Below are positions 25,772-35,774 of a stretch of 51,573 bases of DNA, piece after piece; position 1 is the first letter of the stretch, and each line of letters begins with the position of its first letter. The stretch spans positions 1-51,573 of the forward strand of contig CAYYAQ010000017.1 in NCBI GenBank assembly GCA_964469555.1. Direction: 5' to 3'. Origin of the DNA: CAYYAQ01 sp964469555 (lineage in GTDB: Bacteria; Planctomycetota; UBA1135; UBA2386). Made by a program: the position numbers and the translations under genes. The notes under the pieces were generated by a model. It saw only the letters and a program-made list of their open reading frames with translations. It had not been told where the DNA came from and did not search any database.

Positions 25772-27373
25772 ATGAGTCTTCCCCGAATCGGTGTGTTTTG
25801 CGGGTACGACCCGCGTCCCTGGGTCATGAAGGACTGCGCCGAGGGAGACATTGTGATCATCAACGACCTCGTCGGAAGACTCCGCGATGAAGGTCGATTC
25901 GAGGTCGTCTACCCGGGCGAGAAGCTCACGGGTTTCGACAAACTCTGCTACAAGACCGAACTCTGCCAGTCCTACGCGGAGCAGTTCCACGCGGTGGGTG
26001 TGGTCGGATTGCTGAACGTGCACCAGACCTGGACGTTCCCACAGACGAGTCAGATGGTGCTGAGCAGCTACAAGCACCTGCTCCGAGGTGATGACGCGTC
26101 CGCTGTGCCGCGGATCGTGCTCGCCTCGATCCAGGACACGACGGTGCCCGGGATGGTGTCGGGCATGGCGACCGCGGGCGCGTACTTGCAGAACGGCGAC
26201 GCGTACAATCATGTCTACGGGGACTTCGAAGCCGAGGCGTTCTGGGCCGAGCTGAACGAAGCGCTCGCGATGTTCGCCACGCGAGCCGAGTGTGAGACCG
26301 GTGTGCGGTCCGTCGTGCGGAATCTACACAAGCTCCACGCGCTCGAGTTTGGCAGCTTCTCGCTGCAGATGCCGACGACTCGGATCAACCAGGAAGAGCT
26401 GGCTAAGCGATGGGGTATCACCTCCGAATCGCTCGACCAGCAGGTGTTCCTCGACCGGGCGTTCGGGATGTTCGAATGGGCGGGCGAGCCGGGTCGCAGC
26501 GAGGTCGTCGAGATACTGGACTATGAAGTGCGCGAGGCTGTCGAGGGCATCTATGACGCGACGCCGGAGAAGTTCACAGTCCTGTCCGATCGCGAGGTGA
26601 GCCGGAGCAAGTACGCGTTGCAGGTCGCGATGTACGTCGCCGTTCGGGACATCGCCGACGAGAAGGGTGCGGGCGCTGTCACGATCAAGTGTCAGGACGA
26701 GTGTTCTGGACAGTACGCGACTTGTTGCCAGGCGACGTCCTTCCTCGGCAACGATGTCGACATGAATGGCCGGTCGAAGCGCATGATTCCGACCTCGTGC
26801 GAGACGGACATGCCGACGATGTACACCCAGTTCCTCTTGAAGGAGTTGACCGGGGAGCCGAGCGGGTTTGGTGATTTTCGGTACGTGAAGACCGAACGAA
26901 AGAACGGCCATGAGGAGACGCTGCTCGCGATCGTCAACTGTGGCCAGCATCCGCAGTACTTCGCGGGACACAAGGATTGGACCCAGGAACAGAAGGTCGC
27001 GGCGACCGAGTATCCCGGTCAGGAGCACTTCTACGCGGCGGGCGGTGCTGCCGTCCGCTCGCGCACGTCGGGAGGCCAGCAGATGACCGTCGCACGGCTC
27101 GGTGTGGAGAACGGTAGGCTCTACATGGTCGCGTGTCCCCTCCAGACCGTGGACGTCGACCCGTCGCGCCACGAGGCCTACAACCGCGCCTGGCCCATTA
27201 TCGAGGGCACGATCCCAATCTCCGACCGCGTCATGGGCCGCAAGTGGCCCAGCAACCACCTGGGATTCGTCTACGGGGACTGGATACCCCAACTCGTCGA
27301 GCTCAGCGAGCGCATGGGTATCGGCTACCTCATGTGGGACACCGCCGGTCGCGAGTATTCCCGCCCCAGTTAG
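25772..27373 (+). CDS. L-fucose/L-arabinose isomerase family protein
   Basis: 533 residues. The pattern of the FucI/AraA fold is visible: N-terminal Rossmann-like domain (MSLPRIGVFCGYDP, HAVGVVGLLNVHQTW), central domain with TIKCQDECSGQYATCC, and SCETDMPTMYTQFLLKELTG with the metal-binding Glu and Asp, followed by VNCGQHPQYFAG with a metal His. Such enzymes interconvert aldoses and ketoses with Mn2+. The central Cys-rich stretch is richer in Cys than typical FucI. ATG has AGG about 8 nt upstream. Substrate could be fucose, arabinose or an unusual sugar; no kinase or aldolase is nearby. Confidence 0.82.
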   Translation: MSLPRIGVFCGYDPRPWVMKDCAEGDIVIINDLVGRLRDEGRFEVVYPGEKLTGFDKLCYKTELCQSYAEQFHAVGVVGLLNVHQTWTFPQTSQMVLSSYKHLLRGDDASAVPRIVLASIQDTTVPGMVSGMATAGAYLQNGDAYNHVYGDFEAEAFWAELNEALAMFATRAECETGVRSVVRNLHKLHALEFGSFSLQMPTTRINQEELAKRWGITSESLDQQVFLDRAFGMFEWAGEPGRSEVVEILDYEVREAVEGIYDATPEKFTVLSDREVSRSKYALQVAMYVAVRDIADEKGAGAVTIKCQDECSGQYATCCQATSFLGNDVDMNGRSKRMIPTSCETDMPTMYTQFLLKELTGEPSGFGDFRYVKTERKNGHEETLLAIVNCGQHPQYFAGHKDWTQEQKVAATEYPGQEHFYAAGGAAVRSRTSGGQQMTVARLGVENGRLYMVACPLQTVDVDPSRHEAYNRAWPIIEGTIPISDRVMGRKWPSNHLGFVYGDWIPQLVELSERMGIGYLMWDTAGREYSRPS

Positions 27374-27385
27374 AAGACGCGCCTC

Positions 27386-28588
27386 CTACCTGAGGTAGCG
27401 GAGGCCTGGGTTGGCGAAGTAGGTCTTGTCGGGACCGACGACGGGGAAGTTGGGGATTTGGTAGATCGCGCTCCGTTGCGGTGCCCGCGGGGGCTTGTCC
27501 CCGGGGAGGACGACCTCCTGGGCCTGGGATAGGCGCAGGCGTTGGTCGACCGAATCTCTCCAGCCCGCCTGCACGACCACGCGGAGCGTCGATAGGTCGA
27601 TGACCCAATTTGTGGTGAGCGGTGGGAGGGCGGCGAAACCGAGCGGGTTCACGTTCGCCGGCTTCACCGGAAGCGTGAAGAACAGCGTCAACCCCAACAA
27701 GTGGAGTCGATTGCAGCCCGTCATCATCTCGAACCCGATCTTATTCGTCGCGAAAGCCCAAGCGTGGATCACCGACGTGCCCGGCGCCGTGTAGTAGCTC
27801 GAACTCCACATCACGAGCTTGTTGCGCCAATTCGTGTTGCTCGCACTCGGGCCGTAGACACGAGCGAACACGCTCGCGTAGGCGCCGAGGGCGTTTGATC
27901 CGAAGTACGTGTCATTGCATCGCGTCGTCACACCTTGCGAGTTGTTGTGCAGGCGTTTCGCTGGTAATCGACGATACGTTCCCAGAAGGGGTTCGTCGGG
28001 ATCTTGATAGCTGTCGAACCAGTAGCCTCTTGGCCCAGTCCAGGTCGTCGCGTTGTCCAGTGTTCCGCCGTCGAATCGCCAATCCGACAGGATGTCCTTC
28101 TGGCCGACGTACCGCCAACTGGTCTTGAATGGCACCACGTAGTCGCCGTTGAATCCTCCCCAAAGCGTCGGTCGCGATGGTGGAGTTCCGTTGTAGTGCG
28201 GCCAGTTGATGGACCCGCTGAAGACCTGGGTCGGCGTCGACAGCATGTTCGTCGAGAAGACGTTGGTCATGCTCGAGACATCGCCCTCCGCGAGATCGAC
28301 CACCACGGTCGTCCAGGATCGACCGCTCGCCGTGGTGACCGAACTGTGGCTGCGGTGGTCGAGCCGGATCGCGATGTCCTTGAGATAGGACACATTTCCG
28401 CGATTCTCGCCATCGACCATCTGATAGCGCATCGACGGATGGCTACCGAACTGCCGCGTGAAGTAGCGCCCCTCGGCGCCCTTCAGGAAGGTCGGCGAGA
28501 ACAGATGGGTTGTCTGTGCCAGCGTGGGCGTGACCAGTGTGGACGCGGCGATCGCGGCCAGGATGGAGGCATGGACAATGGGGCGCAT
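27386..28588 (-). CDS. secreted protein of unknown function
   Basis: 400 residues. Sec signal peptide (MRPIVHASILAAIAASTLVTPTLAQ). The body is Trp/Tyr/Asn-rich with short beta strands (ISINWPHYNG-like, WRFDGGTLDN, RVYGPSASN) and ends VGPDKTYFANPGLRYLR. I recognise no catalytic motif; the style is that of large extracellular planctomycete proteins. It converges with the isomerase gene and diverges from the D-threonine-aldolase-like gene. Confidence 0.7.
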   Translation of the reverse strand: MRPIVHASILAAIAASTLVTPTLAQTTHLFSPTFLKGAEGRYFTRQFGSHPSMRYQMVDGENRGNVSYLKDIAIRLDHRSHSSVTTASGRSWTTVVVDLAEGDVSSMTNVFSTNMLSTPTQVFSGSINWPHYNGTPPSRPTLWGGFNGDYVVPFKTSWRYVGQKDILSDWRFDGGTLDNATTWTGPRGYWFDSYQDPDEPLLGTYRRLPAKRLHNNSQGVTTRCNDTYFGSNALGAYASVFARVYGPSASNTNWRNKLVMWSSSYYTAPGTSVIHAWAFATNKIGFEMMTGCNRLHLLGLTLFFTLPVKPANVNPLGFAALPPLTTNWVIDLSTLRVVVQAGWRDSVDQRLRLSQAQEVVLPGDKPPRAPQRSAIYQIPNFPVVGPDKTYFANPGLRYLR

Positions 28589-28706
28589 GGAGGACGTCCT
28601 GGGTGTGCCCAGGAAGACTAGTGGACGGAGGCGACTGTCGCAATTCGCCAGGGCCCACAGATCCGGCATGACATCCCGGGCCGACCACCCGGATAATCCT
28701 CCCCGC

Positions 28707-29870
28707 ATGCGTGATTCCCCCCGCCTGTCCCGCTTCGACGCAAAGGACTACCAACTCCCGCCAGAGACGGTCGAACGTTTGTGCAGCCCGGCACTCGTGA
28801 TCTTCATGGACCGGGTCCGCGAGAACCTTCGCCAAATGCTCCGCTACATGGGCGATGACCCGAACCGGTGGCGACCTCATCTGAAGACAACGAAGACTCC
28901 CGAGGTCTGGCGCGAGCTCGTTGAGGTCGGTGTACGCTATTTCAAATGCGCCACGCCGCGAGAGGCCGGAGTGCTCATGGGGTTGCTCGACGAGATGGCG
29001 ATCGACGACGCGGATTTGCTCGTCGCCTACCCCCTCCGCAAGCCGAATCTCGACAAGGTCGCGACCCTCGCAGCGAGCTACCCCAAGACCAAGGTCGCGA
29101 TCCTCAGCGAGGACCCGGATCATGCCGCGTCCCTGCCGACCGACCTCGGCGTGTTCGTCGATATCAATCCGCAGATGAATCGCACCGGAATCCCGATGGC
29201 CGATGTCGACGCGATCACGGACGTCGCACGCGCCGCCGGCAAACGGATGCGCGGGCTCCACTTCTACGACGGCCACGTCCGCGATGCCGAACGCGAGGTC
29301 CGCGAGCGCAGATCGTGGGAACTGTATGACGGCCTGCTCGCCCTGCACGCCGCACTCCGCGACGACGGAATCCGCATCGACGAGTTGATCACCAGCGGGA
29401 CACCAGCATTTCCCTACGCACTATCGCACGCCGGCCTCGCGAAACTCGACGGACCCGTGCACCGGGTGTCGCCGGGCACTGTCGTTTTTCACGACGCGTT
29501 CTCCGACGACCTTCTCGACGACGTCGACCTCGAACCGGCCGCCGTCCTGTTCACGCGGGTGGTCAGTCACCCCGAAGCGGGAATTGTGACCTGCGATGCG
29601 GGGTCGAAGTCCCTGGCCGCCGAGGCCGGCAACCCCGCGGCGTTCGTCCTCGGTCATCCCGAACTCGTCCCACAGCAGCCGAGCGAGGAGCACCTCCCCT
29701 TGCGGGTCATGTCGGGCCCGCCACCGCCGCGGGGAACCGCTCTCATGATGGTTCCCCGGCACGTGTGCCCGACTGTCAACCTCGCGGAGACGGCCCTCCT
29801 GATCGAGGCGGGCCGGAGCCCGAGAGAGGTCTCCGTGATGGCACGTGCCCACGATCTGTTTCGGGACTGA
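28707..29870 (+). CDS. D-threonine aldolase / D-serine dehydratase-like PLP enzyme (fold III)
   Basis: 387 residues. PLP-Schiff-base Lys is expected in RPHLKTTKTPE; barrel segments FKCATPREAGVL, VFVDINPQMNRTGIP and LHFYDGHV follow. The C-terminal HVCPTVNLAE provides the His-Cys metal pair of DSD1/D-threonine aldolase proteins. The family cleaves D-threonine or deaminates D-serine and needs a divalent metal. No signal peptide, so cytoplasmic. ATG 28707 is the first start with a family-like N-terminus. D-amino-acid catabolism is the likely role; exact substrate uncertain. Confidence 0.88.
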   Translation: MRDSPRLSRFDAKDYQLPPETVERLCSPALVIFMDRVRENLRQMLRYMGDDPNRWRPHLKTTKTPEVWRELVEVGVRYFKCATPREAGVLMGLLDEMAIDDADLLVAYPLRKPNLDKVATLAASYPKTKVAILSEDPDHAASLPTDLGVFVDINPQMNRTGIPMADVDAITDVARAAGKRMRGLHFYDGHVRDAEREVRERRSWELYDGLLALHAALRDDGIRIDELITSGTPAFPYALSHAGLAKLDGPVHRVSPGTVVFHDAFSDDLLDDVDLEPAAVLFTRVVSHPEAGIVTCDAGSKSLAAEAGNPAAFVLGHPELVPQQPSEEHLPLRVMSGPPPPRGTALMMVPRHVCPTVNLAETALLIEAGRSPREVSVMARAHDLFRD

Positions 29871-29977
29871 TTTTGGAAGCAGTGGGGGGGGGTGAGCCGT
29901 CGAACGGCAGTTCCGTTGCCCTTCTGCAAACCATTGCGGGGCGTTACGATCGACCTCCCCCGCACACTCTCGACCCG

Positions 29978-32900
29978 ATGCGACTTCCGCTCCTGATCTC
30001 CGTGGCCTTCGCGATCTTCGCCGGACAGCTGGAGGCGGCGCCCCAGGATCTCCCAGCCGAGCTCCTGGAGAAGATGCGGATGATGAGCCGGGGAACGAAC
30101 GCGCCGGTCCCGGCGAAGGCCACGCCGTCGACAAAGCCTGCGTCGGAGAAAGAGGCACTGCGACCCCGCCTCGTGTTCGGCGAGGTCGTCGACGAGAAGG
30201 GAGACCCCGTCCCTGGAGTCGGCGTGATCCTGGGGAGCCTCGATTCGCTCGTCGCCGTCGAGTGTCTCGACAAACCGCTGGCCCGAACGAATGCCAAAGG
30301 GAGTTTCGAGTTCACGCTTCCACCACCGCTGGTCGTGCCCACGCCGCCTGCGGTTCCGAAGCCGGCCCCCGCTGAGATCGGTCCTCGTGTCCTCGCTCTC
30401 GAGGCCAAGGTGGCCGAAGCGCTCACGAAAGAGATCGGCAAGACCATTCGCGGCGAGTTCATCAACGCAGACATCGCGGCGGCGAAGGCGATCGAGGACG
30501 CGAAGAAGGCAGTGATTGCGCGCAAGGAGGAGATCGCCAGACGCAAGTACATCCTCCTGTGTGGTGACGGTTGGATTGCTCTGCGGGTGACGATGCCGAC
30601 GGTGAACCATGTCGCCGTGCAGAAGTTGCGCGAAGCGAAGACCGACAAAGAGAAGGCCGCGAAGGTCGGCCTCGACGTGTTGGCCCGCATTTGGGGGCGG
30701 GCCGTGACTCCGAAGAAGGACGGAGTGGATCTCGCCAAACTCGTCGTTCGAAAGGGCGTGGCCCTTTCTGGTCGCGTGACCGATGACGGGGGCAAGGCCG
30801 TTTCAGGCGTCCGCATCAGCGCCCGGGATCTCATGACTGCAGGTCGGTTTCGTGGGTTCGCGGCGGCGAACAGCAAACGAGTCTTCTACTCGTACGCGAC
30901 CACGGGAAAGGACGGGAGATTCCGGTTGCCCGGAGTGTTTGCGAGCGGCAGTCAACTCACGATCAAGGCCAAGGGCTTCTTCGACGTGCAACGTCCGGTC
31001 GTCGGAACGGGCGCGATCGAGATTCGGATCGCGCGAAGCAATCTGATCAAGGGCAAGCTCGTACAGGCCGGTGGCGAGCCTGCGACGGGAAGCGTCAACG
31101 TGTGCTACGAGGTGTCGTCCGTATCGCACACCGTGAAAGTCGAGAAGGACGGGTCGTTCCAGTTCCACCGGAAACATCCTCACCGCTTCCGATTGACCAT
31201 CAAGCCCAGCGGCGTGAGCGCGAAGAAACACACCACGACCTACAGCCCAGTGCTCGATGGACCGATCGAGGACTTCGTCGTCACGCTCACGAAGAAGAAG
31301 GCGAAGCCGAAGGTCAAGAAGCCGCCCAAGCGCAAGTCTCGGCTCAGCCGGTGGGCGCGTGCGGTGAAACGCGGGTTCGCGGTCAGCGTCATCGACGGTC
31401 TCACCGGTCGACCGCTCCGCGACTTCCAGGCGGCAGCGATCTGGATGCGATCCGACTACACAGCGAGCGAGTCCTACTACATGGGCAAGTTCAGCTCGAA
31501 CGTGAAGAAGTCCAAGCAGCCCGGCTACGTGCGCGTGCCCGGTCCCAAGACGCCGGGAACGCCGAAAGGCGTGGTCATCGTCAAGGCGAAAGGCTACGCG
31601 CCATTCGTGCAGATGGGGATCGAGTTCGATCCCGCCGCGCCGCCACGAGTGATCGCGACGATGGTTCCAGAGTCAATCCTCGGCGGGGACGTGTTCGATG
31701 GCGTGTCCGGAGAGGTCGTGGTCGCCGTGACCGTTCGGTTGTACCCGGTGACGAAGTCCGGGGGGAACGGTCGCGCCGTCAACGCGCGAACCGATCCGCG
31801 TGGTCGCTTCGTCTTCAAGGGTCTGCGGCAGGGCCGATACCGCGTCACCGTGAACCACAAAGGCCGTCCGGCAAAGGCGATCACGTTGGAGCTGACCCAA
31901 GCGGAGAAGCGCCGCGATTTGCGTCTCGTGGTTGGACGCGCGACTCGGCTCACCGGTCGCATCGTCGGGATCAAGCCCGGCAAGGATTGGAAGGTCGAGT
32001 TGCTGAACGAAGGCAACGCGATGTCGATGCTCTACAATCCTGGCTACCGACCGAGCGGAGTCAGGGCGAAGCTGAAGGATGATGGCAGTTTTGAGTTCAA
32101 AGGGACCTCGCCGGGTTTCTACGAGGTGTGTCTGCACATTCCGCGTGATGGTCGGGAAGGCGTCGTCCTGCAGATTCCGCTGGAGCCGATTCGGATCCGC
32201 AAGGGCCGGGACGCCCACGTCATTGTCGATGCTTCGGAGGATCTCCCGGCCCGGCTGACTGGCAAGATTGAGTTGACGGGATCGAAGTTGGACTTCGCGC
32301 GACTCATGGTTGTCGTGATGACGCACGTTCCGACCTCGCCGTGGACCTACTACGGATACAACAACATCGACGTGTCGGGGGCGAGGAGCCGAGTTGGACC
32401 TGACGGCACGTTCTCCGTGCGAGTCGTGAACGGCAAGAAGCGGATCAAGATCATCGATGTGATCACCGGCGTGCAGTTCTACGAGTCCGAGGTGCCGATC
32501 GAAGTCGAGTCCGGCCAGACGAAGACACGGGACGTAAAGCTCGCCCTCACCGAGGTCACCGTGAAGCTCAAGCCGGCCAAGGAAGGCGGGCGGATCAGCG
32601 CGACCTGGTTGAATATCGATGTCGAGCAACCGAAGCCCGAGGCGTTGCAGGCGTTCGTGTTCTTCAGCAGCTACAACGGGAAGCGCGCGACCGGGGTGTC
32701 GCTCCAAGACTACGCGGGGGAGATCAAGCTGGTCCTGCCCCGGTACAAGACCAAGTTTCAGGTCTACTCCGACGTGGCGCGGCTCTCCCGCGCGAAGAAC
32801 AAACCTCGCAGCATGCTCGGCGAGGCCGAGTTCACGCCGAAGCTCGGTGGGGCCAACAAGGTGGAGATCGAAGTCGAGGTGCCGACGACGGGATTCGAAA

Positions 32901-33049
32901 CAGAACCCGTCGACAAGAAGAAGATCGATGACGATCTGGGCGATGGCGAAGGCCCGACTTCGAGACCGCATACGCCGGCCCGCAAGAAGAAACCAGCCAA
33001 AGTCAAAGCCGCGCTGAAAGCCGTCAAGAAAGTCGAGGCGAAGAAGTGA
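29978..33049 (+). CDS. giant secreted carboxypeptidase-regulatory-like repeat protein (copy 1)
   Basis: 1023 residues. Signal peptide (MRLPLLISVAFAIFAGQLEA). At least five beta-sandwich carboxypeptidase D regulatory-like units follow, recognised by G-x-V-x-D-x-x-G-x-P-V-x-G-V starts such as GEVVDEKGDPVPGVGV and SGRVTDDGGKAVSGVRI and by GRFxLxGV / AxGY-type ends. Residues about 138-191 contain a long Ala/Lys/Glu helix not present in the two neighbouring copies. The tail (about 990-1023) is strongly Lys-rich. No catalytic domain. Likely an extracellular or surface binding protein. Its TGA stop overlaps the ATG of copy 2 by one nucleotide, so the copies are co-transcribed. Confidence 0.8.
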   Translation: MRLPLLISVAFAIFAGQLEAAPQDLPAELLEKMRMMSRGTNAPVPAKATPSTKPASEKEALRPRLVFGEVVDEKGDPVPGVGVILGSLDSLVAVECLDKPLARTNAKGSFEFTLPPPLVVPTPPAVPKPAPAEIGPRVLALEAKVAEALTKEIGKTIRGEFINADIAAAKAIEDAKKAVIARKEEIARRKYILLCGDGWIALRVTMPTVNHVAVQKLREAKTDKEKAAKVGLDVLARIWGRAVTPKKDGVDLAKLVVRKGVALSGRVTDDGGKAVSGVRISARDLMTAGRFRGFAAANSKRVFYSYATTGKDGRFRLPGVFASGSQLTIKAKGFFDVQRPVVGTGAIEIRIARSNLIKGKLVQAGGEPATGSVNVCYEVSSVSHTVKVEKDGSFQFHRKHPHRFRLTIKPSGVSAKKHTTTYSPVLDGPIEDFVVTLTKKKAKPKVKKPPKRKSRLSRWARAVKRGFAVSVIDGLTGRPLRDFQAAAIWMRSDYTASESYYMGKFSSNVKKSKQPGYVRVPGPKTPGTPKGVVIVKAKGYAPFVQMGIEFDPAAPPRVIATMVPESILGGDVFDGVSGEVVVAVTVRLYPVTKSGGNGRAVNARTDPRGRFVFKGLRQGRYRVTVNHKGRPAKAITLELTQAEKRRDLRLVVGRATRLTGRIVGIKPGKDWKVELLNEGNAMSMLYNPGYRPSGVRAKLKDDGSFEFKGTSPGFYEVCLHIPRDGREGVVLQIPLEPIRIRKGRDAHVIVDASEDLPARLTGKIELTGSKLDFARLMVVVMTHVPTSPWTYYGYNNIDVSGARSRVGPDGTFSVRVVNGKKRIKIIDVITGVQFYESEVPIEVESGQTKTRDVKLALTEVTVKLKPAKEGGRISATWLNIDVEQPKPEALQAFVFFSSYNGKRATGVSLQDYAGEIKLVLPRYKTKFQVYSDVARLSRAKNKPRSMLGEAEFTPKLGGANKVEIEVEVPTTGFETEPVDKKKIDDDLGDGEGPTSRPHTPARKKKPAKVKAALKAVKKVEAKK

Positions 33050-35746
33050 TGCGCTCCGCCGCGCTCTGGATCCTCGTCACGACTGCGGTCCCTGTTCCGC
33101 TCCACGCGCAGTCGCCCGACAAACTCGCGAAGGATGTCGAGGAAGTCCTGGTTCCCATCCGCGGCATCGTCGTCGACGTGGACGGACGACCCATTCAGGG
33201 CGCGGGAATCCTGATTGGCGCCGTGAATTCCCTCTTCACGGAAGACGCGCTGAAGAACCCGGCATCCCGCACCGACGCCAAGGGTCGCATTCGGTTTCAG
33301 GCCCCTCGATACACGTACAAGCACAGCGCCAGCCAACCACCGTTCGTCCTGATCGCCCGCAAGGGCTACGCCTGCGCGCGCGTCAATCTGGTCACGAACC
33401 ACTACCCGCGGTCCGGTCTGCCCCAGAACACCAGCCCTGGTTACGACCTCGGTCGCATCACGCTCCTGAAGGGAGGCGTCCTCAGAGGTCGTGTGCGCGG
33501 GGCCGCCGGTCGCCCTCTCAACGGTGTGCGTGTTGTCGCGCGGGACCTGTTGTCCAGCGGCTACTACGCTCGCTTCATCAACTACTACGGCGTGCGGCAC
33601 CCGGTGTATGAGAGTGCGGGGAAGACGGACGACAAGGGTCGATTCGAGCTCACGGGCGTTTTCCCCGCGGGGATGTGCCTCGTGGTCAAGGCGCCGGGGT
33701 ACTACGACTACAATCTCCCGTTCGTCAGTTCGAAGCACGCGATCGATGTGTCCATGGAGCGGAGTGGCTTCGTCGAGGGCAGAGTCGTCGGTGGAGACGG
33801 CAAGCCCGTCGACGCCATGATTACTGTGAACTACGAGACGTCGATTGCCGTCAACGGTCAGATCAGAGTCCCGATTCACACCAAGAAAGACGGTCGCTTC
33901 CGGATCTCCCTCGCTGGACGCGGTCGCTACGGGATGTACGTGGTGGGGGTTCTTCGACCGGGTGAGACCTACCGGCAGGTGTACAGCAGTTCGTACACCC
34001 ACCCGCGAAACGATGTCGAGATCGAACTCGCCCAGCCGCCTGAGACCAAGAAGCCCATCACTCTCGAAGTCGTCGACAAGAAGACCGGGAAGCCCGTGTC
34101 GACGGCGCGAGCGGTGGTCCAGTGGCAGGACCCGCGCTACCTGAACACCGTATCACTGGAGAGCATGTTCCCGGCAAACTCCCGGAAGTCGGACAAGGAC
34201 GGGAAGATCGAGCTGCGCGGACCGCTCAACCAGCAACCGCCCAAGGGCGCAGTTCTCGTGAAGGCGAAGGGCTATGCGCCGTTCGTGGAGAAGAAGATCG
34301 AATACGACGAAGAGAAGCCTCTGGTGCTGAAGGTCGAACTCCAGACGGAGCTCGTGATCCGTGGCGTGGTCGTCGACGAAAAGACGGGCAAGCCGATGGC
34401 GGGCGTCCGAGTAAGCGTGTCCCCGCAGGGCATGTTGAACAACGCGATGGGCTACGACTACAGATACACCACGGGTGCGCAGGCCCAGGTCGGTATCGTC
34501 ACCGACAAGGATGGTCGCTTTCGCGCCGGTGGGTTGGGGCCAGGCAAGTACGAGGTCAGTGCGAAGCCCGATCACCGACCCAAGAGCAAGCTGCTACGAC
34601 TCTCGCTCAAGAACGATGGAAAGGGCCTCGACGTCCGCATTGAGATTCCTCGGGGCACCTCGTTGTCAGGGCGGGTGTTCGCTGGCTACGACGACAAGGG
34701 TGGCAAGGCGGTCGTGAAGCTCGGGCGTGGTTGGCAGGCCCGACTCGGTGGGTCCAACCAGAACAACTACAATCCCTGGATGAACTCCCGGTCCAGTTCT
34801 ATTGGATTCGGCTGGGGCTATGGCGGCAGTCTGAACCAGTTGTCGGTGCCTCCGGTCGTGCTCGGCGCCGACGGTAGTTTCAAGTTCGACAATCTCGACG
34901 CTGGTCGCTACCGGTTCAATCTGATGGCGCCGCCGATCGGTAAGCGTGGTCGCACCGTGTTGTCTGCGATCGAACCGCTCCGCATCCGCAAGAAGGACAT
35001 GGCCCGGGACTTCGACATCTCAGAGGACCTGCCGGGGATCGTCCGCGGCAAGGTCAAGGTCATCGGCGTGCCGTTTCCGATGAGTCGGTTGTTTGTGTTA
35101 TCGGTACCAGTTGGTGAGGCTTCCGGGCGACCTACCCGCGTCTACTACAATCAGATGTACTTTCGCTGCGTCGTCGCGGAAGACGGGACGTTTGCATTTC
35201 GGGCGAACCGCGGTCGTCATCACATCTACATCATGGATGGCGCCAATTCCACCGTGCTTCACCACGCGACCGAGCTGGTGAACATCGAGTATGGCAAGAC
35301 GAAGCACGTCGACCTTTCCATTCCACTGGCGCCACTCAGGATCCGATTGCGCCCCGAGACCGAGGGTGGGGAGATCGTCGTCGGGAGAATGGAGTGGATG
35401 GCGACGCACGCGGGAGATGCGACGGCCAGTTTCATGCAGTACGATCAGGGANNNNNNNNNNCAACGTGTCGAGGGGCAGACCGAGTTGTTCCTCATCGTA
35501 CCACCCGTCAAGTTGCGGTTCGTCGTGCGGTCGTACATCTCCGCGGTCGATCCGATGGGGAGGCGAGGCAACGTGATCTCCGGCGAAGGTGAGGTCACCG
35601 CCAAGATGGGCGTGCTCGAGACCCTCGTCATCAAGGTCCGACCACCCGGCGAGGTGACAAACGCGGCGCCCCCAAAGGGCGAGAAAGAGAAGACCAAGAA
35701 ATCCGAGAAGAAGGCTGACCCCAAGAAAGCGAAAGGCGGGCGGTAG
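33049..35746 (+). CDS. giant secreted carboxypeptidase-regulatory-like repeat protein (copy 2), contains assembly gap
   Basis: About 895 residues plus the gap. Signal peptide (MRSAALWILVTTAVPVPLHAQ) and five to six regulatory-like beta-sandwich units (PIRGIVVDVDGRPIQGAGIL, LRGRVRGAAGRPLNGVRVV, IRGVVVDEKTGKPMAGVRVS). The sequence is interrupted by 10 N at 35452-35461; the frame before and after differs by one nucleotide, so the true gap must be a multiple of 3 nt. The Lys/Pro-rich tail ends PKGEKEKTKKSEKKADPKKA. ATG 33049 chosen because it overlaps the previous stop. Paralogue of its neighbours (shared VKAKGYAPFV, EDLP). Confidence 0.8.
35452..35461. other. assembly gap (10 N) inside copy 2 gene
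   Basis: Ten N lie inside the reading frame of the middle tandem paralogue. The codon phase changes by one across it, so the placeholder is not the real length; a gap of a multiple of three nucleotides restores one frame. Confidence 0.9.
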
Positions 35747-35774
35747 CTCGTCATTCGCCAAGGAGATCGAAGCA

